DNA from: Streptomyces sp. NBC_00335 | GTDB taxonomy: Bacteria > Actinomycetota > Actinomycetes > Streptomycetales > Streptomycetaceae | Direction: 5' to 3' | Length of the DNA: 64,000 nucleotides | Assembly (NCBI RefSeq): GCF_036127095.1 | Contig: NZ_CP108006.1 | Location: 8,609,501 to 8,673,500 of the forward strand | Part shown: one piece after another, positions 27,041-36,568 of the stretch | Numbering within the stretch: position 1 is the first letter of the stretch | How the letters are laid out: each line of letters opens with the position of its first letter | Program-made: the position numbers and the translations under genes | The notes under the pieces: model-generated | The model's database searches: none | What the model saw: only the letters and a program-made list of their open reading frames with translations | Told to the model about the DNA's origin: nothing

Positions 27041-27127
27041 GGTGATCCCCGCCTGCGCGGGAAGCAGTCTTCCCACCGCACGCCCATCCACCGGCCCTTG
27101 GGTCATCCCCGCGTGCGTGGGGAGCAG
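27041..27127 (-). CRISPR. CRISPR mini-array 1 (2 repeats, 1 spacer), type I-E-like
   Basis: Two 27-bp repeats at 27041-27067 and 27101-27127 (consensus on the plus strand GGTCATCCCCGCGTGCG..GGGAGCAG) flank one 33-bp spacer. The repeat contains the GGGGAT..CCCC stem of type I-E systems, with a 60-bp period. The leader-like sequence lies on the right (27128 onward), so transcription would be on the minus strand. No cas genes occur in the window. Confidence 0.8.
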
Positions 27128-27197
27128 ACTTGCTGACCTGCGACTCTAGGTTGAGAGCAGCATGTTCTGAAGCACTTTCACCGAATCCGGCATATCT
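27128..27197 (-). promoter_or_regulatory. CRISPR leader of array 1
   Basis: About 70 bp next to the last repeat match the flank of array 3 (55818-55887). The shared core is TTCTGAAGCACTTTC.CCGAA, starting 37 bp from the repeat in both places. Conserved spacing and sequence beside two arrays mark it as the leader or promoter. Confidence 0.75.
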
Positions 27198-27368
27198 AGC
27201 ATCTCCCGCAAGTCCGACGAGAAGTCCACCAGGGCCTGGAAGCCAGGGTAGACCGGTAAGGGGGCCGGCCCACAGGTCGTTGCCCCGCCGCCGGCCGGAT
27301 GGCCAGGGCCTTGGGCTGTGTGCCGGGCCGCGGGAGGCGGGGAGCTAGGAAGCATTGCCCCGGACCGG
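27198..27368. other. Intergenic stretch without recognised gene
   Basis: No feature was recognised between the CRISPR leader and the stop of the frameshifted gene at 27369. Confidence 0.5.
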
Positions 27369-28635
27369 CTACACCGCCGCCCGTGGGGTGCGGGTCGCTG
27401 CAGGCGGGGAAACCGCTACCCGGGGTGCCGGGGCCGCCGCCCTCTGCGCCGGGGTTGCCGTGCCGGGTAGCAGGGTGACTGCGAGCCGGGCCGCGTGCCG
27501 GTCAGTGGTCTGTGCCAGGGCCTGGAGGTCGCCGGGGGCGAAGCGGGCAGAGCCGACCGCTGCCGTGACGAGGGCCTTGGCCCGCTCGGCGACGTTGTCG
27601 TACGGGCCTACGGCCGGGCCCGGTCCGCTGTCATGCGGCGGCAACTGCTGCCAGGCGTCGCGGAACTCGGCCACCCTGCGGTGGTCGGAGGTGACCAGCT
27701 CCTGGCCCATGGGGCTGGCGATCCAGTCCTGGAAGTTCTTCGTCACCTCCTGGGCCGCCCGTACGGAGTCTTCGCGGGTGGCGTACGCCGTGGGGGGCTT
27801 TCGTTCGACGAGCTGAGGCATCGGCGCCTCAGCAGAGTCGGCGGTCTCCTTGGCGACCGGCTTCGCCGAGGGTGCCAGGCCGGGCTCGGCCCGGGCCGGG
27901 GCGTTGCTGTAGGTGAGGGTCGCATCGGAGAGCTTGAGCAAGGCGTCGGCGGCGGGGAGGTCGCCCTGGAGGCGGCGCGCCAGCGTCGACGCGGAGGACG
28001 AGATCGCCTCGCAGGCCCGGATGGACGCGGCCTTCCAGAAGCCCTGGAACCGGACGTCGGCCTTCAGGTTCTCCCAGTAGGGGCCGGCCTTCTCCTTCAT
28101 CACGTCCCAGACGTGCCCCAGGGCGCCTCGGACGGTCTGGATCCGCTGCCACTCCGGGTGGTCCTTGAGCCTGTCGGCGTGGGTGTCGGCGCCGGCCAGA
28201 GCCGTTGCTACGCCCGCTCCCGCCTCCGGAGCCGTCGGCACGGCAACCGGAGGTTCGGCAGGCGGCGCAGGGCAGCCGCTCGCTTCGGAACTCCAGGGAC
28301 ACCGGCGGCCGGTGCGATCTCGGCTGCTGCCCGCGCATCGGGCCGCAGGACGGCCACGTCTTTGACTACGGCGGTCCGGATCTCGGCTGCGGGAACGGCG
28401 GGGACGAGGTCGTCCCAGGCTGCCATCGCCTCTTCGAACTCCGGGCAGTCGTTGCCCTCCGACAGCTCGGACGGGGCGAATCCCGCGGTGCTGCGCGATG
28501 CGAAGAGGACCGCGGGACCACGTCCAACCTTTCCATGGGGTGGCCGGGCTCCCCCCACAAGGGCATGGCACCCGTTCCGGTACGGGCGTCTGCGGCAGGG
28601 GTGGGGCCGGTTGCCTGGTCCGCTGGTGTTGCCAT
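27369..28635 (-). pseudogene. Frameshifted hypothetical gene of the conjugation cluster
   Basis: The coding sense continues through three frames. It starts at ATG 28635 (RBS GAGGAG; MATPADQATGPTPAADARTG), moves to a second frame near the CCCCCC run at 28550-28556 (then FASRSTAGFAPSELSEGND), and to a third near 28270 (then HADRLKDHPEWQRIQTVRGA). It ends at 27369. Joined, it would make a protein of about 420 residues, helical with no signal or membrane segment. The two single-base shifts are consistent with either real decay or homopolymer sequence errors. It is the last gene of the minus-strand transfer cluster; function unknown. Confidence 0.7.
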
Positions 28636-28709
28636 TGCGGGTATCTCCTCGGTGTCGTGTTGCGCCGCAACAGGCGGCGGCGGCAGGCAGTTGCTGTGCG
28701 GCGGGCCCT

Positions 28710-29231
28710 CTACAGCGGCGCGTTCAGTTCGGCTTCGCGGCGGCCGAGCTCGGCCGCCGCCGGATGGACCGCGGCGGCGCTCGTCGTGTCGGAGAGCCTC
28801 ACGTACAGGTCGAAGGCCTCGGCGCTGTCGGCCGGCGGCGGGACGAGGAGCGGCGGCGGCTGGTGGGTGCCGGCCGCGCAGGCGGCGAGCTGCAAGCGGG
28901 GGATGAAGGCGTGGAGGGTGTTGATCCAGTCGGCTTCGGCGAGCTCGCGGCCGGGTTCTTCCTCTCCGGCGTACGTGCGCATCCAGCCGGCGTAGAGGGC
29001 GGTGAGGTGTTCGAGGACGGCGGAGTGCCGGTACCAGCAGTGCGTGATCGTGTTGTGGAGCTCGAACGCGGTCCGGAGCCAGTCCACCCAGCAGCCCAGC
29101 TCGCGCATCCGCATCTGCCGCTCCTGGGGTTCCATGGCCACCCACACCCAGCGTTGCGGCTCCGCCTTCTTCGCGGCGGCGGCTCCGGGTGGTGTCGGCC
29201 AGAGATCTGCCGGGTTCAGCGGGTCGGGCAC
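28710..29231 (-). CDS. Conserved hypothetical protein of T4SS cluster
   Basis: A 173-residue helical protein with MEPQERQMRMRELGCWVDWL and WYRHSAVLEHLTALYAGWMR; no membrane segment. It follows the VirD4-like gene with a 33-bp gap in the same direction. DUF-type proteins of this kind sit beside TraD/TcpA-like genes in actinobacterial transfer clusters. The start is GTG. Function not known. Confidence 0.65.
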   Translation of the reverse strand: MPDPLNPADLWPTPPGAAAAKKAEPQRWVWVAMEPQERQMRMRELGCWVDWLRTAFELHNTITHCWYRHSAVLEHLTALYAGWMRTYAGEEEPGRELAEADWINTLHAFIPRLQLAACAAGTHQPPPLLVPPPADSAEAFDLYVRLSDTTSAAAVHPAAAELGRREAELNAPL

Positions 29232-29264
29232 GGATACCTCCTGGGCTCGGTCATCGTCGGCTCC

Positions 29265-31013
29265 CTACTTCTTGGCGGGGGCGGCGGCCTTGGGGTCCGC
29301 GAGGAGCTTCTTGAGGTCCTTGTCGCGGAAGGTGAGGCGCATCTTGACCTTGATCGGCGGCAGGTTGGTGTACTGGGCGATCGCGGTGAAGTCGGGGAGT
29401 TGCTGGAGGGAGTGGACCGGGGCGAGGTCGGTCTCGTTGGCCTGGGTGTTGGTGGAGCGCTCGCCGCGGGAGCGGCCGTGGCTGGTCTTCATGACCTCGG
29501 TGCGCCCGTACAGCCCGGAGAAGTAGCGCAGGGTCTCCAGGTCGCCGCAGCCGGGCAGGAGCATCCGCAGGCCGCTCGCCGACAGGACGGTGTTGGCCTT
29601 CTGGACGCCGAGGGATTCCCGGAGCTGGGAGAGGTCGTGCCAGACCGTCAGCATGGCGATGCCCATGCCGCGGCCGGTGGTGAGGATGGCGGGCAGGCGG
29701 GGGTAGCGGAGCATGTTGCCGGCCTCGTCGATGAGGAAGCCGACCGCCGGATCGATGGCCTTGCCCGTGGAGTTGTAGCGGGACTCCGCCGCGTGGATCG
29801 CGCCGGCGATCAGGGAACTGATTAGGGGTGCGAAGCGGTCGGCGTCGGCCTCGGAGGCGATGACGCAGATGGTGCCGCGCTTGTCGAGCCATTCCTCGAA
29901 GGTGAAGTCGGAGCGGGCGCAGGTCTCGCGGACCTCTTCGTCGGCGAAGACGCGGGCCAGGACGTTGAGGCTGAACTGAATGGAGCCGATGCCGTCCTCG
30001 TGCAGGCGTAGCCAGGGGGAGGCGTAGTCCTCGGCGACGTCGGTGAAGCCGTGCGCGAGGAGGACGGCGCGGACGTGGTCGACGGCGTCCTTGCCGAGCG
30101 AGATCCAGCGGCGCAGGTCGGAGATCCCGCCGCCGGAGAGGTGGGCGGCCAGGAGGATGCCCTTGAGGACGCTCTTGGCCTGGTCGATCCAGGGCGCGGC
30201 CCGCTTGTCGCCGCCGGAGGCCGAGGCCTCGGCGAGCCAGGAGGCCATCCGGTCGGCGGCCTTGGCGTCGGTGCAGTACGCGACGGGGGACCAGCGGTCG
30301 CTGTCCCGGCCGGGTATGCCGGCCGGGGCGATGACCCAGATCGGGGGCCGTGCGGATCCGGCTGCGAGCCCAGGATCGGACCAGTCTTCGGTGGGTACGC
30401 CGATGGCGCCGCGGCGGTTGTAGATGACGTCGAGGTCGGCGGCCTTCGTCGTGGTCACGACCAGGGGGCCCTGCCACTCCGCGGCGTTCGGCAGGACCAG
30501 GCCGGTGGTCTTGGAGGAGCCGGGTACGCCGAACACCGTCGCCGAGATGTTGGGCTGGGCGGCGACGATGTTCTTGGTGCGCAGGCCGCGGCCTGCGGTG
30601 ATGCGGTTGACCCTCTTGGTCGGGTCGTTGGCGGCGTACATCTTCCGCTCGACCTTCGGGCCGCCCCACTGGGCTCCGCCGGCAGCCCCGCCGAAGGACA
30701 GGGTGCTGGAGATCTTGACGATCACGGCGCCCAAGACGAGGACGAAGAACGCCGTGAGCCCGTAGAACAGCCAGGAGGGCGGGGCGGGCCGGTAGACGGA
30801 GCCCGGGCCTTTGACGAGGGCCGACAGCACGGTGGAGGGAACGCTGTCCGTACTGCCGACCCAGCCGTTGCCGGACAGGAGTCCGGCGAGCGGCCCGGCC
30901 AGCAGGACCGAGCTGCCGATGGTGACGACCAGGCCGGCGCCGTACGCGGCGAGCAGCGTGTTGTCGTCCAGCCCGGCGGCGGACGGGCCGGTGCGCTCGG
31001 ACACGTCATGCAC
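29265..31013 (-). CDS. VirD4/TraD-like type IV coupling ATPase
   Basis: A 582-residue coupling protein that links the DNA-protein substrate to the transfer channel in conjugation. Two N-terminal membrane segments occur (about 22-45 and 80-100). The Walker A is GVPGSSKTTG (162-171) and the Walker B is FLIDEAGN (426-433); a conserved LTTGRGMGIAM and a Gln-rich region follow. Length fits the family. It lies at the start of a minus-strand group, with an opposing small membrane gene 125 bp upstream. A GTG start at 31013 is used; GTG 31004 is possible. Confidence 0.9.
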   Translation of the reverse strand: MHDVSERTGPSAAGLDDNTLLAAYGAGLVVTIGSSVLLAGPLAGLLSGNGWVGSTDSVPSTVLSALVKGPGSVYRPAPPSWLFYGLTAFFVLVLGAVIVKISSTLSFGGAAGGAQWGGPKVERKMYAANDPTKRVNRITAGRGLRTKNIVAAQPNISATVFGVPGSSKTTGLVLPNAAEWQGPLVVTTTKAADLDVIYNRRGAIGVPTEDWSDPGLAAGSARPPIWVIAPAGIPGRDSDRWSPVAYCTDAKAADRMASWLAEASASGGDKRAAPWIDQAKSVLKGILLAAHLSGGGISDLRRWISLGKDAVDHVRAVLLAHGFTDVAEDYASPWLRLHEDGIGSIQFSLNVLARVFADEEVRETCARSDFTFEEWLDKRGTICVIASEADADRFAPLISSLIAGAIHAAESRYNSTGKAIDPAVGFLIDEAGNMLRYPRLPAILTTGRGMGIAMLTVWHDLSQLRESLGVQKANTVLSASGLRMLLPGCGDLETLRYFSGLYGRTEVMKTSHGRSRGERSTNTQANETDLAPVHSLQQLPDFTAIAQYTNLPPIKVKMRLTFRDKDLKKLLADPKAAAPAKK

Positions 31014-31138
31014 CTACTGTCTTGGGTTCGCTGCGTTGAGGCGTGCCCTGCTGGACCGGGCAACGGTCTTGAAGGGTGTTGCGTCTGAGGGGGTATGAGC
31101 CGGTCCTGCGCAGGGCTGGATCTGTTGAGGGGGGATCC

Positions 31139-31459
31139 GTGGAAAAGGACGTGGAGCGGGAGCACCAGGCGGATGCGGCGCCGAACGCGTACGAGCGGGT
31201 CCTCGCGGAGGACCGGAGGGTGGTGCGCGAGGCACTGCGTACCAGCCGCGGCGGGGCGCACTTCGGCTTGGTGCTGACGGTCTTGGCACTCGGTGCGGTC
31301 GGGTACTTCGAGGGCCCGAAATGGCCGTTGATCATCGGCGGCGTGTTCGCGGTCTGGTTCGCGCTGGCTTTCGTCATCGTCCGCCAACGCGGCGGGCGGG
31401 GCTGGAGGGCGATCGAGCGTGCGTACATCGCGACCTTCGGCTGGGCCGGGTGGCTCTGA
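31139..31459 (+). CDS. Small membrane protein inside the transfer cluster
   Basis: A 106-residue protein with an acidic/basic N-terminus (MEKDVEREHQADAA) and two membrane helices (FGLVLTVLALGAVGYF and LIIGGVFAVWFALAFVIV). The GTG at 31139 is preceded by GAGGGGGG. It is divergent from the coupling ATPase and convergent with the VirB4-like gene. It could be an inner-membrane accessory of the channel. Confidence 0.6.
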   Translation: MEKDVEREHQADAAPNAYERVLAEDRRVVREALRTSRGGAHFGLVLTVLALGAVGYFEGPKWPLIIGGVFAVWFALAFVIVRQRGGRGWRAIERAYIATFGWAGWL

Positions 31460-31624
31460 CCTGACCGGTGTCGGGCCTGGCGGTCACTCGTGCACACGAC
31501 GACCCACACCTGCCCGGCCGGCGAGCCCTCGGTTCCCCAACCGGCGGCCCGACACAGGCTCTCCAGCAAGCTGATCCCGTGGGTTCCGCACGCTCGACAC
31601 TTCAGGAATGACGAACCCACGGGC

Positions 31625-33184
31625 TTAGATCACCATCTTCTCGTCGGTCTCGAACAGTCGTTGCTCCGTTCGGGAGAGCATCAGCTGGACGGCGTGCGAG
31701 CCGCCCCCACGCCCGACCTTCCACAGCGCGCGGCCGCGCTGGCCGGCGCCCCAGGAGCCGATGAGGTCGCATTCGGAGTCGGTGAGGCCGATGGCCTCGC
31801 GGGTGATCTGGAGCGGCCGGGTGTCCTGGGCGAGGCTGATGCGGGTTTCGCAGGAGGCGATCAGGTCGCGGGCGATGGCGACGGCCTCGGAGCCGGCCGC
31901 GCCGACGGACTCGAAGTCGCTGAGCCGGTGGGTGGCCAGGACCTGGATGGTGCCGGTCGCCCTGCTGAGCCTGAGGTCCGCGTCGATCTTCTTGACCATG
32001 GTGGCGCCGCCGGAGCGCATCTGCCGCCACAGCTCGTCGCGTACGACGATCCACGGCTTCTGCCCCGGCTGGTCGATGGCCGACTGCGCCCAGCTGCTGA
32101 CGCAGGACAGGACCATGGCAACCGTCTCGTCGCCGTACTCCTGCAGCGCGGAGATGTCGACGGACTGGATGGGGGCCTCCCAGTCCAGGTCGATGGAGGT
32201 GGCCTCGTCGAAGAGGCCGCCGAGGTGGCCGGTGACCATGCCGCCGAGCGCCGAGCGAATGGAGGCCATCTGTTCCCGGGCCCGCTGGATGTCGCCGTCG
32301 CGGATGCGGAGCTCGCGGGCCATCGCGTCGGTGGGGTCGCGCAGGCGGTCGTAGACGAGGGGGAGGGTGGGCACGGCGAAGCGGGTGGCGCCCGTGCCGT
32401 GGAGCTCGCCCGTGACCTCGCGCACCGCGACGTCGAGGGCTTCTTCCTCCTGGGGCTGCAGGGTGCGGCGGAGCTGGAGTTCGAGGAGCGCCTTGAGCAG
32501 GGTGAGGCGGCGGCGGTGGATCTCGGTGAGGCGGCCCTTCAGCTCGGCCGGGTCCTTGATGAGGTCCAGGCCGGCGCCGAGCGGGCCCGCGTCCAGGGGG
32601 TTGAGGCGACCGGGCAGTCCGGGACCCAGGCGTACGGGTTCCACCCCGAGGTGACGGCACATCGCCTGGTACTCGCCTTTGACGTCCCCGGCGATCAGCG
32701 TTCGGTGGCCGAACGCCATCAGGCGCAGGGAGAGCGCCTTGATGTGCGCGCTCTTACCCGAGCCGGGGATCCCGGTCACCATCACGTTGGGGTTGGTGCA
32801 CAGCCCTTCCTTCACCCAGACCGCGGGGTGGGCGCTGAAGGCCTCCGTGGTCAGGACGTTGCGGCCGATGTACGCGCCGATCGGCGGCAGGCTCGCGGCG
32901 TGCAGGAACGGGTACATCCCGGCGGCGTTCGCGGTGTCCGCGCGGACGACCTCGGTACGGGGCGCGGAGGCGGCCCGGCCCGCGAAGGGCTGGGTCCACC
33001 CCTTCTTCGGGGCGACCCGCATCGAGGTCTCGGGGTCTTCGAGGAGGCGGGCACGCCGCTCTTCCCGGGCGGTCCGCTGCTGCGGGAGCGCTACGGGCGG
33101 GCGGTCGGCGATGCCTGCGGCCTCGTCGATGCCGATGGCTTCGAGGAGGGTGTCGCCGGCGGGGCGGCGGGAGAAGAGGCCCAT
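31625..33184 (-). CDS. VirB4-like conjugation ATPase
   Basis: A 519-residue ATPase that powers type IV transfer. Walker A is GIPGSGKS (138-145) and Walker B IVVRDELW (379-386). The arginine/glutamine region AQDTRPLQIT follows, and LNPLD is a family signature. It starts at MGLFSRRPAGDTLLEAIG, with ATG overlapping the stop of the SCO6880 gene as TGATG, so it is translationally coupled. The open frame reads far upstream without a proper start. It likely works with the SCO6880/PrgI-like protein as one functional VirB3/B4 unit. Confidence 0.9.
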   Translation of the reverse strand: MGLFSRRPAGDTLLEAIGIDEAAGIADRPPVALPQQRTAREERRARLLEDPETSMRVAPKKGWTQPFAGRAASAPRTEVVRADTANAAGMYPFLHAASLPPIGAYIGRNVLTTEAFSAHPAVWVKEGLCTNPNVMVTGIPGSGKSAHIKALSLRLMAFGHRTLIAGDVKGEYQAMCRHLGVEPVRLGPGLPGRLNPLDAGPLGAGLDLIKDPAELKGRLTEIHRRRLTLLKALLELQLRRTLQPQEEEALDVAVREVTGELHGTGATRFAVPTLPLVYDRLRDPTDAMARELRIRDGDIQRAREQMASIRSALGGMVTGHLGGLFDEATSIDLDWEAPIQSVDISALQEYGDETVAMVLSCVSSWAQSAIDQPGQKPWIVVRDELWRQMRSGGATMVKKIDADLRLSRATGTIQVLATHRLSDFESVGAAGSEAVAIARDLIASCETRISLAQDTRPLQITREAIGLTDSECDLIGSWGAGQRGRALWKVGRGGGSHAVQLMLSRTEQRLFETDEKMVI

Positions 33185-34704
33185 CAGAATCCCATCCGGC
33201 GGTCGGGCAGGCCCTGGCCGAGGGGGAGGGCGCCGGTGGCGAAGCCGGTGTCCTGGGCGCCCCACATGCGGCGTACTTCCAGCCCGGAGGCTGCGGCGTC
33301 GGCCTGGAGTTCGGCGCAGGCGGTCTCCAGCTCGTCGAGTTCGGTGACGGTGACGGTGAGGACGGCCGTCATCCGCAGGACGCCCTGCCCGGAGGCGCGG
33401 GCGACGTCCTGCTGGCGGGAGATGGCCTCCTCGCGGCGCTCGTCCTCGCTCTCGTCGCGGCCCGACTTGGCGCGCAGGTGGCGGGCGGAGCTGCGCTTGG
33501 CCTTGTCGCGGGCCAGTTCCTGGCGGGCCCGGCGGGGGCCGATCGGCTCGTAGAGGAGCGTCATCGCGCGGCGGGCATTCTGCCGCGGGCGCATCAGCGG
33601 CTGCAGGATGGTCGCGTACACGGCGGCCTGCGGCCAGGTGCGGACCTGGTAGGAGACGGACCAGGCGCCGTCGTGCCGGTAGATGCCCCACGCGGTCTCG
33701 GTGGCCGCCGGGCCGGCGAGGTCCACGTCGACGCCGGGCGCGGTGCCCGTCCAGCCGGGTGCCTGGGCGGCGGCGCCCCGGGTGGCGAGCATCTGCTGGG
33801 CCTCGGGGTCGTACGCGGTGCGCACGGTCGCCGCGACCTTGCGGGGCGGGAGCCACTCGACGACCTGCAGGCTCGCGGTGGACAGGGCCTGGCCCATGGC
33901 GTGCAGTTCTCGTACGAGGACGGCCGCGGCCCCGATCTGTCCGCCGCCGGCACCCTTGATGGCCAGGCGGGCCCGGGCCGAGGACATGGTCACCGTCAGG
34001 TAGGTCTCGCGGGTGGCCGCGGCGGGTCCGGCGCCGTCCATCAGCTCGGTGAGCGCGGTCACCGCGGCGGCCGGGGCGTCCGGGGTGACGTGCCGGGCGG
34101 TCCAGGAGGCCAGGGCGGCGCCGTCGTCGGGCAGGCAGCGCTGGTGCACGGCGATGCGGGTGACGGGGGAGTCCTCGGTGCAGTAGGAGCGCAGGAACTG
34201 CGCCCAGGACGCGACCCGGGCGGTCTGCTTGTCGGTGTCGACGAGGGCCAGGCCGGGGAAGGAGATGCGGGCGATGGCGCTGTAGGTGCCGGCCACCGGG
34301 TCGTGGACGACACCGAGCTGGCCGCCGAGTCCGTCGGGGGCTTCCAGGATCCGCAGGCGGGCCAGGATGCCGGGGAGGTCCATGGGTTGCCGCCCGGTCT
34401 TGGCGGAGCGGGGCGCGAAGGCGCCGGAGAAGAAGAGGTTGCGCTGGGTGGCCACGGAGATCTGGTGCCTTACTGCGAGAGAGATCCATTCGTCGGCGCT
34501 GAGCCCTGAGACCCGCCCGAAGGCGAGCGCGAGCAGCAGCAGGGCGAGCGGTACGCACACGAACGCGGCCTGCCAGCCGACGTTGAACGGCAGGAGCGCG
34601 AGGAGGGAGGCGGCGGCGACCATCGCGAAGCCGGGGCCGGAGAGGCGGCCCATGAAGCCGGTGGTCTCCGACTGCCAGCCTCCGTAGGAAACGGGCTGTG
34701 ACAT
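33184..34704 (-). CDS. SCO6880-family/PrgI-like T4SS membrane protein
   Basis: A 506-residue protein with two N-terminal membrane helices (AMVAAASLLALLPF, then FVCVPLALLLLALAF) and a long soluble part homologous in layout to SCO6880-type proteins, which correspond to VirB3/PrgI plus a VirB4 N-terminal domain. The ATG at 34704 has GAGGG upstream; ATG 34716 overlapping the previous stop is an alternative. Translational coupling on both sides places it in the core operon of the transfer apparatus. Confidence 0.85.
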   Translation of the reverse strand: MSQPVSYGGWQSETTGFMGRLSGPGFAMVAAASLLALLPFNVGWQAAFVCVPLALLLLALAFGRVSGLSADEWISLAVRHQISVATQRNLFFSGAFAPRSAKTGRQPMDLPGILARLRILEAPDGLGGQLGVVHDPVAGTYSAIARISFPGLALVDTDKQTARVASWAQFLRSYCTEDSPVTRIAVHQRCLPDDGAALASWTARHVTPDAPAAAVTALTELMDGAGPAAATRETYLTVTMSSARARLAIKGAGGGQIGAAAVLVRELHAMGQALSTASLQVVEWLPPRKVAATVRTAYDPEAQQMLATRGAAAQAPGWTGTAPGVDVDLAGPAATETAWGIYRHDGAWSVSYQVRTWPQAAVYATILQPLMRPRQNARRAMTLLYEPIGPRRARQELARDKAKRSSARHLRAKSGRDESEDERREEAISRQQDVARASGQGVLRMTAVLTVTVTELDELETACAELQADAAASGLEVRRMWGAQDTGFATGALPLGQGLPDRRMGF

Positions 34705-34705
34705 C

Positions 34706-36568
34706 TCATCCCTCATTTCGCGGTACCGGTGCCGGTGCCGGGCCGGTTGGCGTCTCCGCCGACGTCGCGCCGGAGGCGGGAGCACCGACCAGTGCGGGCG
34801 CCGGTCCCTCGGAACGGCGCGGGGCGATCACGACGTGGCGGCCGCCACCAGCGCCTTGGCCCAGGCCGGCGTGTGCGGCCGTACTACCGAGCCCCGACTC
34901 CAAGGAGTCCTTGCCGGCCGCCACCACTTGAAGGCCGAACGCGGCGACGCCCAGCGCCTTGCCGCCGAACCGGGCCGCCGACTTGGCAGCTCCACCACCG
35001 CTGGAGCCGCTCCCGGCCGCGGAAGCCGTCGAGGGGACGGAGGAGGAGTTCTCGGACTCAAGGGCCTTGGTGTAGCCGGACCCGCCGACTGCGCCGGCGC
35101 CGCCGGGTTCGAGCCGTGCTCCGCCGGAGGACGAGGAGGCGGAGGAGCCGGCCGAGCTGAGCCAGCCGGAGACCATGGCGCCGCCCTCGCCGTTGGTGGT
35201 GAAGGTGATGAACTTCGCGAGCGCGGGCCAGCAGAAGCAGGCCGCGAGGAACATCACGAAGCCGACGAGCATGTTCTGCACACCGTTGCCCTCGGTCATC
35301 GCGAAGAGGCCGATGGAGAAGACGCCGACAATCGCGGGCTTCATCAGGACGAGGGAGATGAAGGCGTTGCGGGCCTTGGGCCACCACTCGGCCGTGCTGT
35401 CGGAGAGCTGACCGGCCAGGGTGATGGGCATCGTCGCAATGATGATCATGATGCCGACCTGGCGCAGGAGCATCTCCACCCACAGGGCGGCGATCGCCAG
35501 GATGCAGACGATGCCCATAACGATGACGACGCCGACCGCGGAGGTGGCCACCGTCTCGCCGGAGATGAGGGCGCCGCCGACGGTCGCGGCGCCGCCGCCT
35601 CCGGTGATCAGGCCGCCGAAGAGTGCACCGAGCTGGCGCTGCATGGCCTCGGACGCGGTGCCGCTGCCTCCGCCGCTGAAGGTCTTGTCGATGATCCAGG
35701 TCGACAAAGCATCCGACCACTCCAGGGCCGTCTGCGCGACGACCCAGTAGACGGAGGAGATGACGGCCCATTTGGCCAGGCCTACCAGTGCGGTTGCCGC
35801 CGGCGCCCCGTTCTGGCTGACCGCCACCTTCCCGAACTGGATCAGCATGAGGAACACCGCGAGGACCACGGACAGCGAGGTCATCATCAGGGTGAACTTC
35901 GCGATGCCTGTGTCGTCGAGCTTGATGGAGGAGAAGTCGTTGAAGAGCGTCGCGAACTCCGACAGCAGCCAGACCACGCTCTTGCCGATGTAGGACGCGG
36001 CCTCCTTGAGCGCGTTGGAGGCGAACTCGGAGAACTTGCCCGCGACCCAGTCCAGCGGCCCCTTGGCGGGCGGCGGGTACTTCGCCTCGCCTTCGAGCCG
36101 GCACACGGAGAACGGGCGGTTGTCCTTGACCACGCAGTCGGTGAGGTACTGGTTGAGCTTCTCGTAGTTCTTCCACTGCTTGTCGGGGAAGTTCTTGCGC
36201 CACTCCTCCAGTCGCCGCATCTCGGCTTCCCGCTGCTCTTCGTCTGAGCACTCGGCCGCGCCGTTCCCGTCCGCACCCTCACAGGGGATCGTCCGGCCGG
36301 GAATCCGTGGATCGCCCGGCCCGGGCAGGTGGCACAGCTGACGGTCGTCGATCTGGTCGAACAGGCAGTACTTCCCCTTCGGGGTGAGCCCGATGGTCCA
36401 CTGCTCCCACTCTTTGGGGATCGGGTCGGGCGGTCCGACCGTGGAGTAGTGGTCTTTGTTGTCCTCCGCGACCGCGATGGACAAGCCGGCGCCAACGCTC
36501 AGGAAGGAGAGCAGGGCGCACAGCAGGACGAGGGCGCGCGCGGTGCGCTGTAAGCGGTCAGTCGGCAT
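34706..36568 (-). CDS. VirB6/TrbL-like polytopic channel protein
   Basis: A 620-residue protein with a signal-like N-terminus (VLLCALLSFLSVGAGLSIAVA), a cysteine-containing extracellular domain of about 150 residues, then at least six membrane helices (residues ~200-470) typical of VirB6/TrbL. A long low-complexity Ser/Gly/Ala tail (GSSASSSSGGARLEPGG) ends in the cytoplasm. It forms the inner-membrane part of the DNA-transfer channel. It starts at ATG 36568 (MPTDRLQRTARALVLL) and overlaps the preceding gene by 11 bp. Confidence 0.8.
   Translation of the reverse strand: MPTDRLQRTARALVLLCALLSFLSVGAGLSIAVAEDNKDHYSTVGPPDPIPKEWEQWTIGLTPKGKYCLFDQIDDRQLCHLPGPGDPRIPGRTIPCEGADGNGAAECSDEEQREAEMRRLEEWRKNFPDKQWKNYEKLNQYLTDCVVKDNRPFSVCRLEGEAKYPPPAKGPLDWVAGKFSEFASNALKEAASYIGKSVVWLLSEFATLFNDFSSIKLDDTGIAKFTLMMTSLSVVLAVFLMLIQFGKVAVSQNGAPAATALVGLAKWAVISSVYWVVAQTALEWSDALSTWIIDKTFSGGGSGTASEAMQRQLGALFGGLITGGGGAATVGGALISGETVATSAVGVVIVMGIVCILAIAALWVEMLLRQVGIMIIIATMPITLAGQLSDSTAEWWPKARNAFISLVLMKPAIVGVFSIGLFAMTEGNGVQNMLVGFVMFLAACFCWPALAKFITFTTNGEGGAMVSGWLSSAGSSASSSSGGARLEPGGAGAVGGSGYTKALESENSSSVPSTASAAGSGSSGGGAAKSAARFGGKALGVAAFGLQVVAAGKDSLESGLGSTAAHAGLGQGAGGGRHVVIAPRRSEGPAPALVGAPASGATSAETPTGPAPAPVPRNEG

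Noticed and set aside
27495..29825. 776-codon plus-strand frame across the 27-29.8 kb genes
   Set aside because: It runs antisense to three minus-strand genes and lacks any coherent domain.
29251..30669. Arginine-rich minus-strand frame inside the VirD4-like gene
   Set aside because: It is a frame shadow; the Walker A and B motifs are in the other frame.
31490..33553. 687-codon plus-strand frame opposite the VirB4-like gene
   Set aside because: Antisense shadow of the conserved ATPase; no domain of its own.
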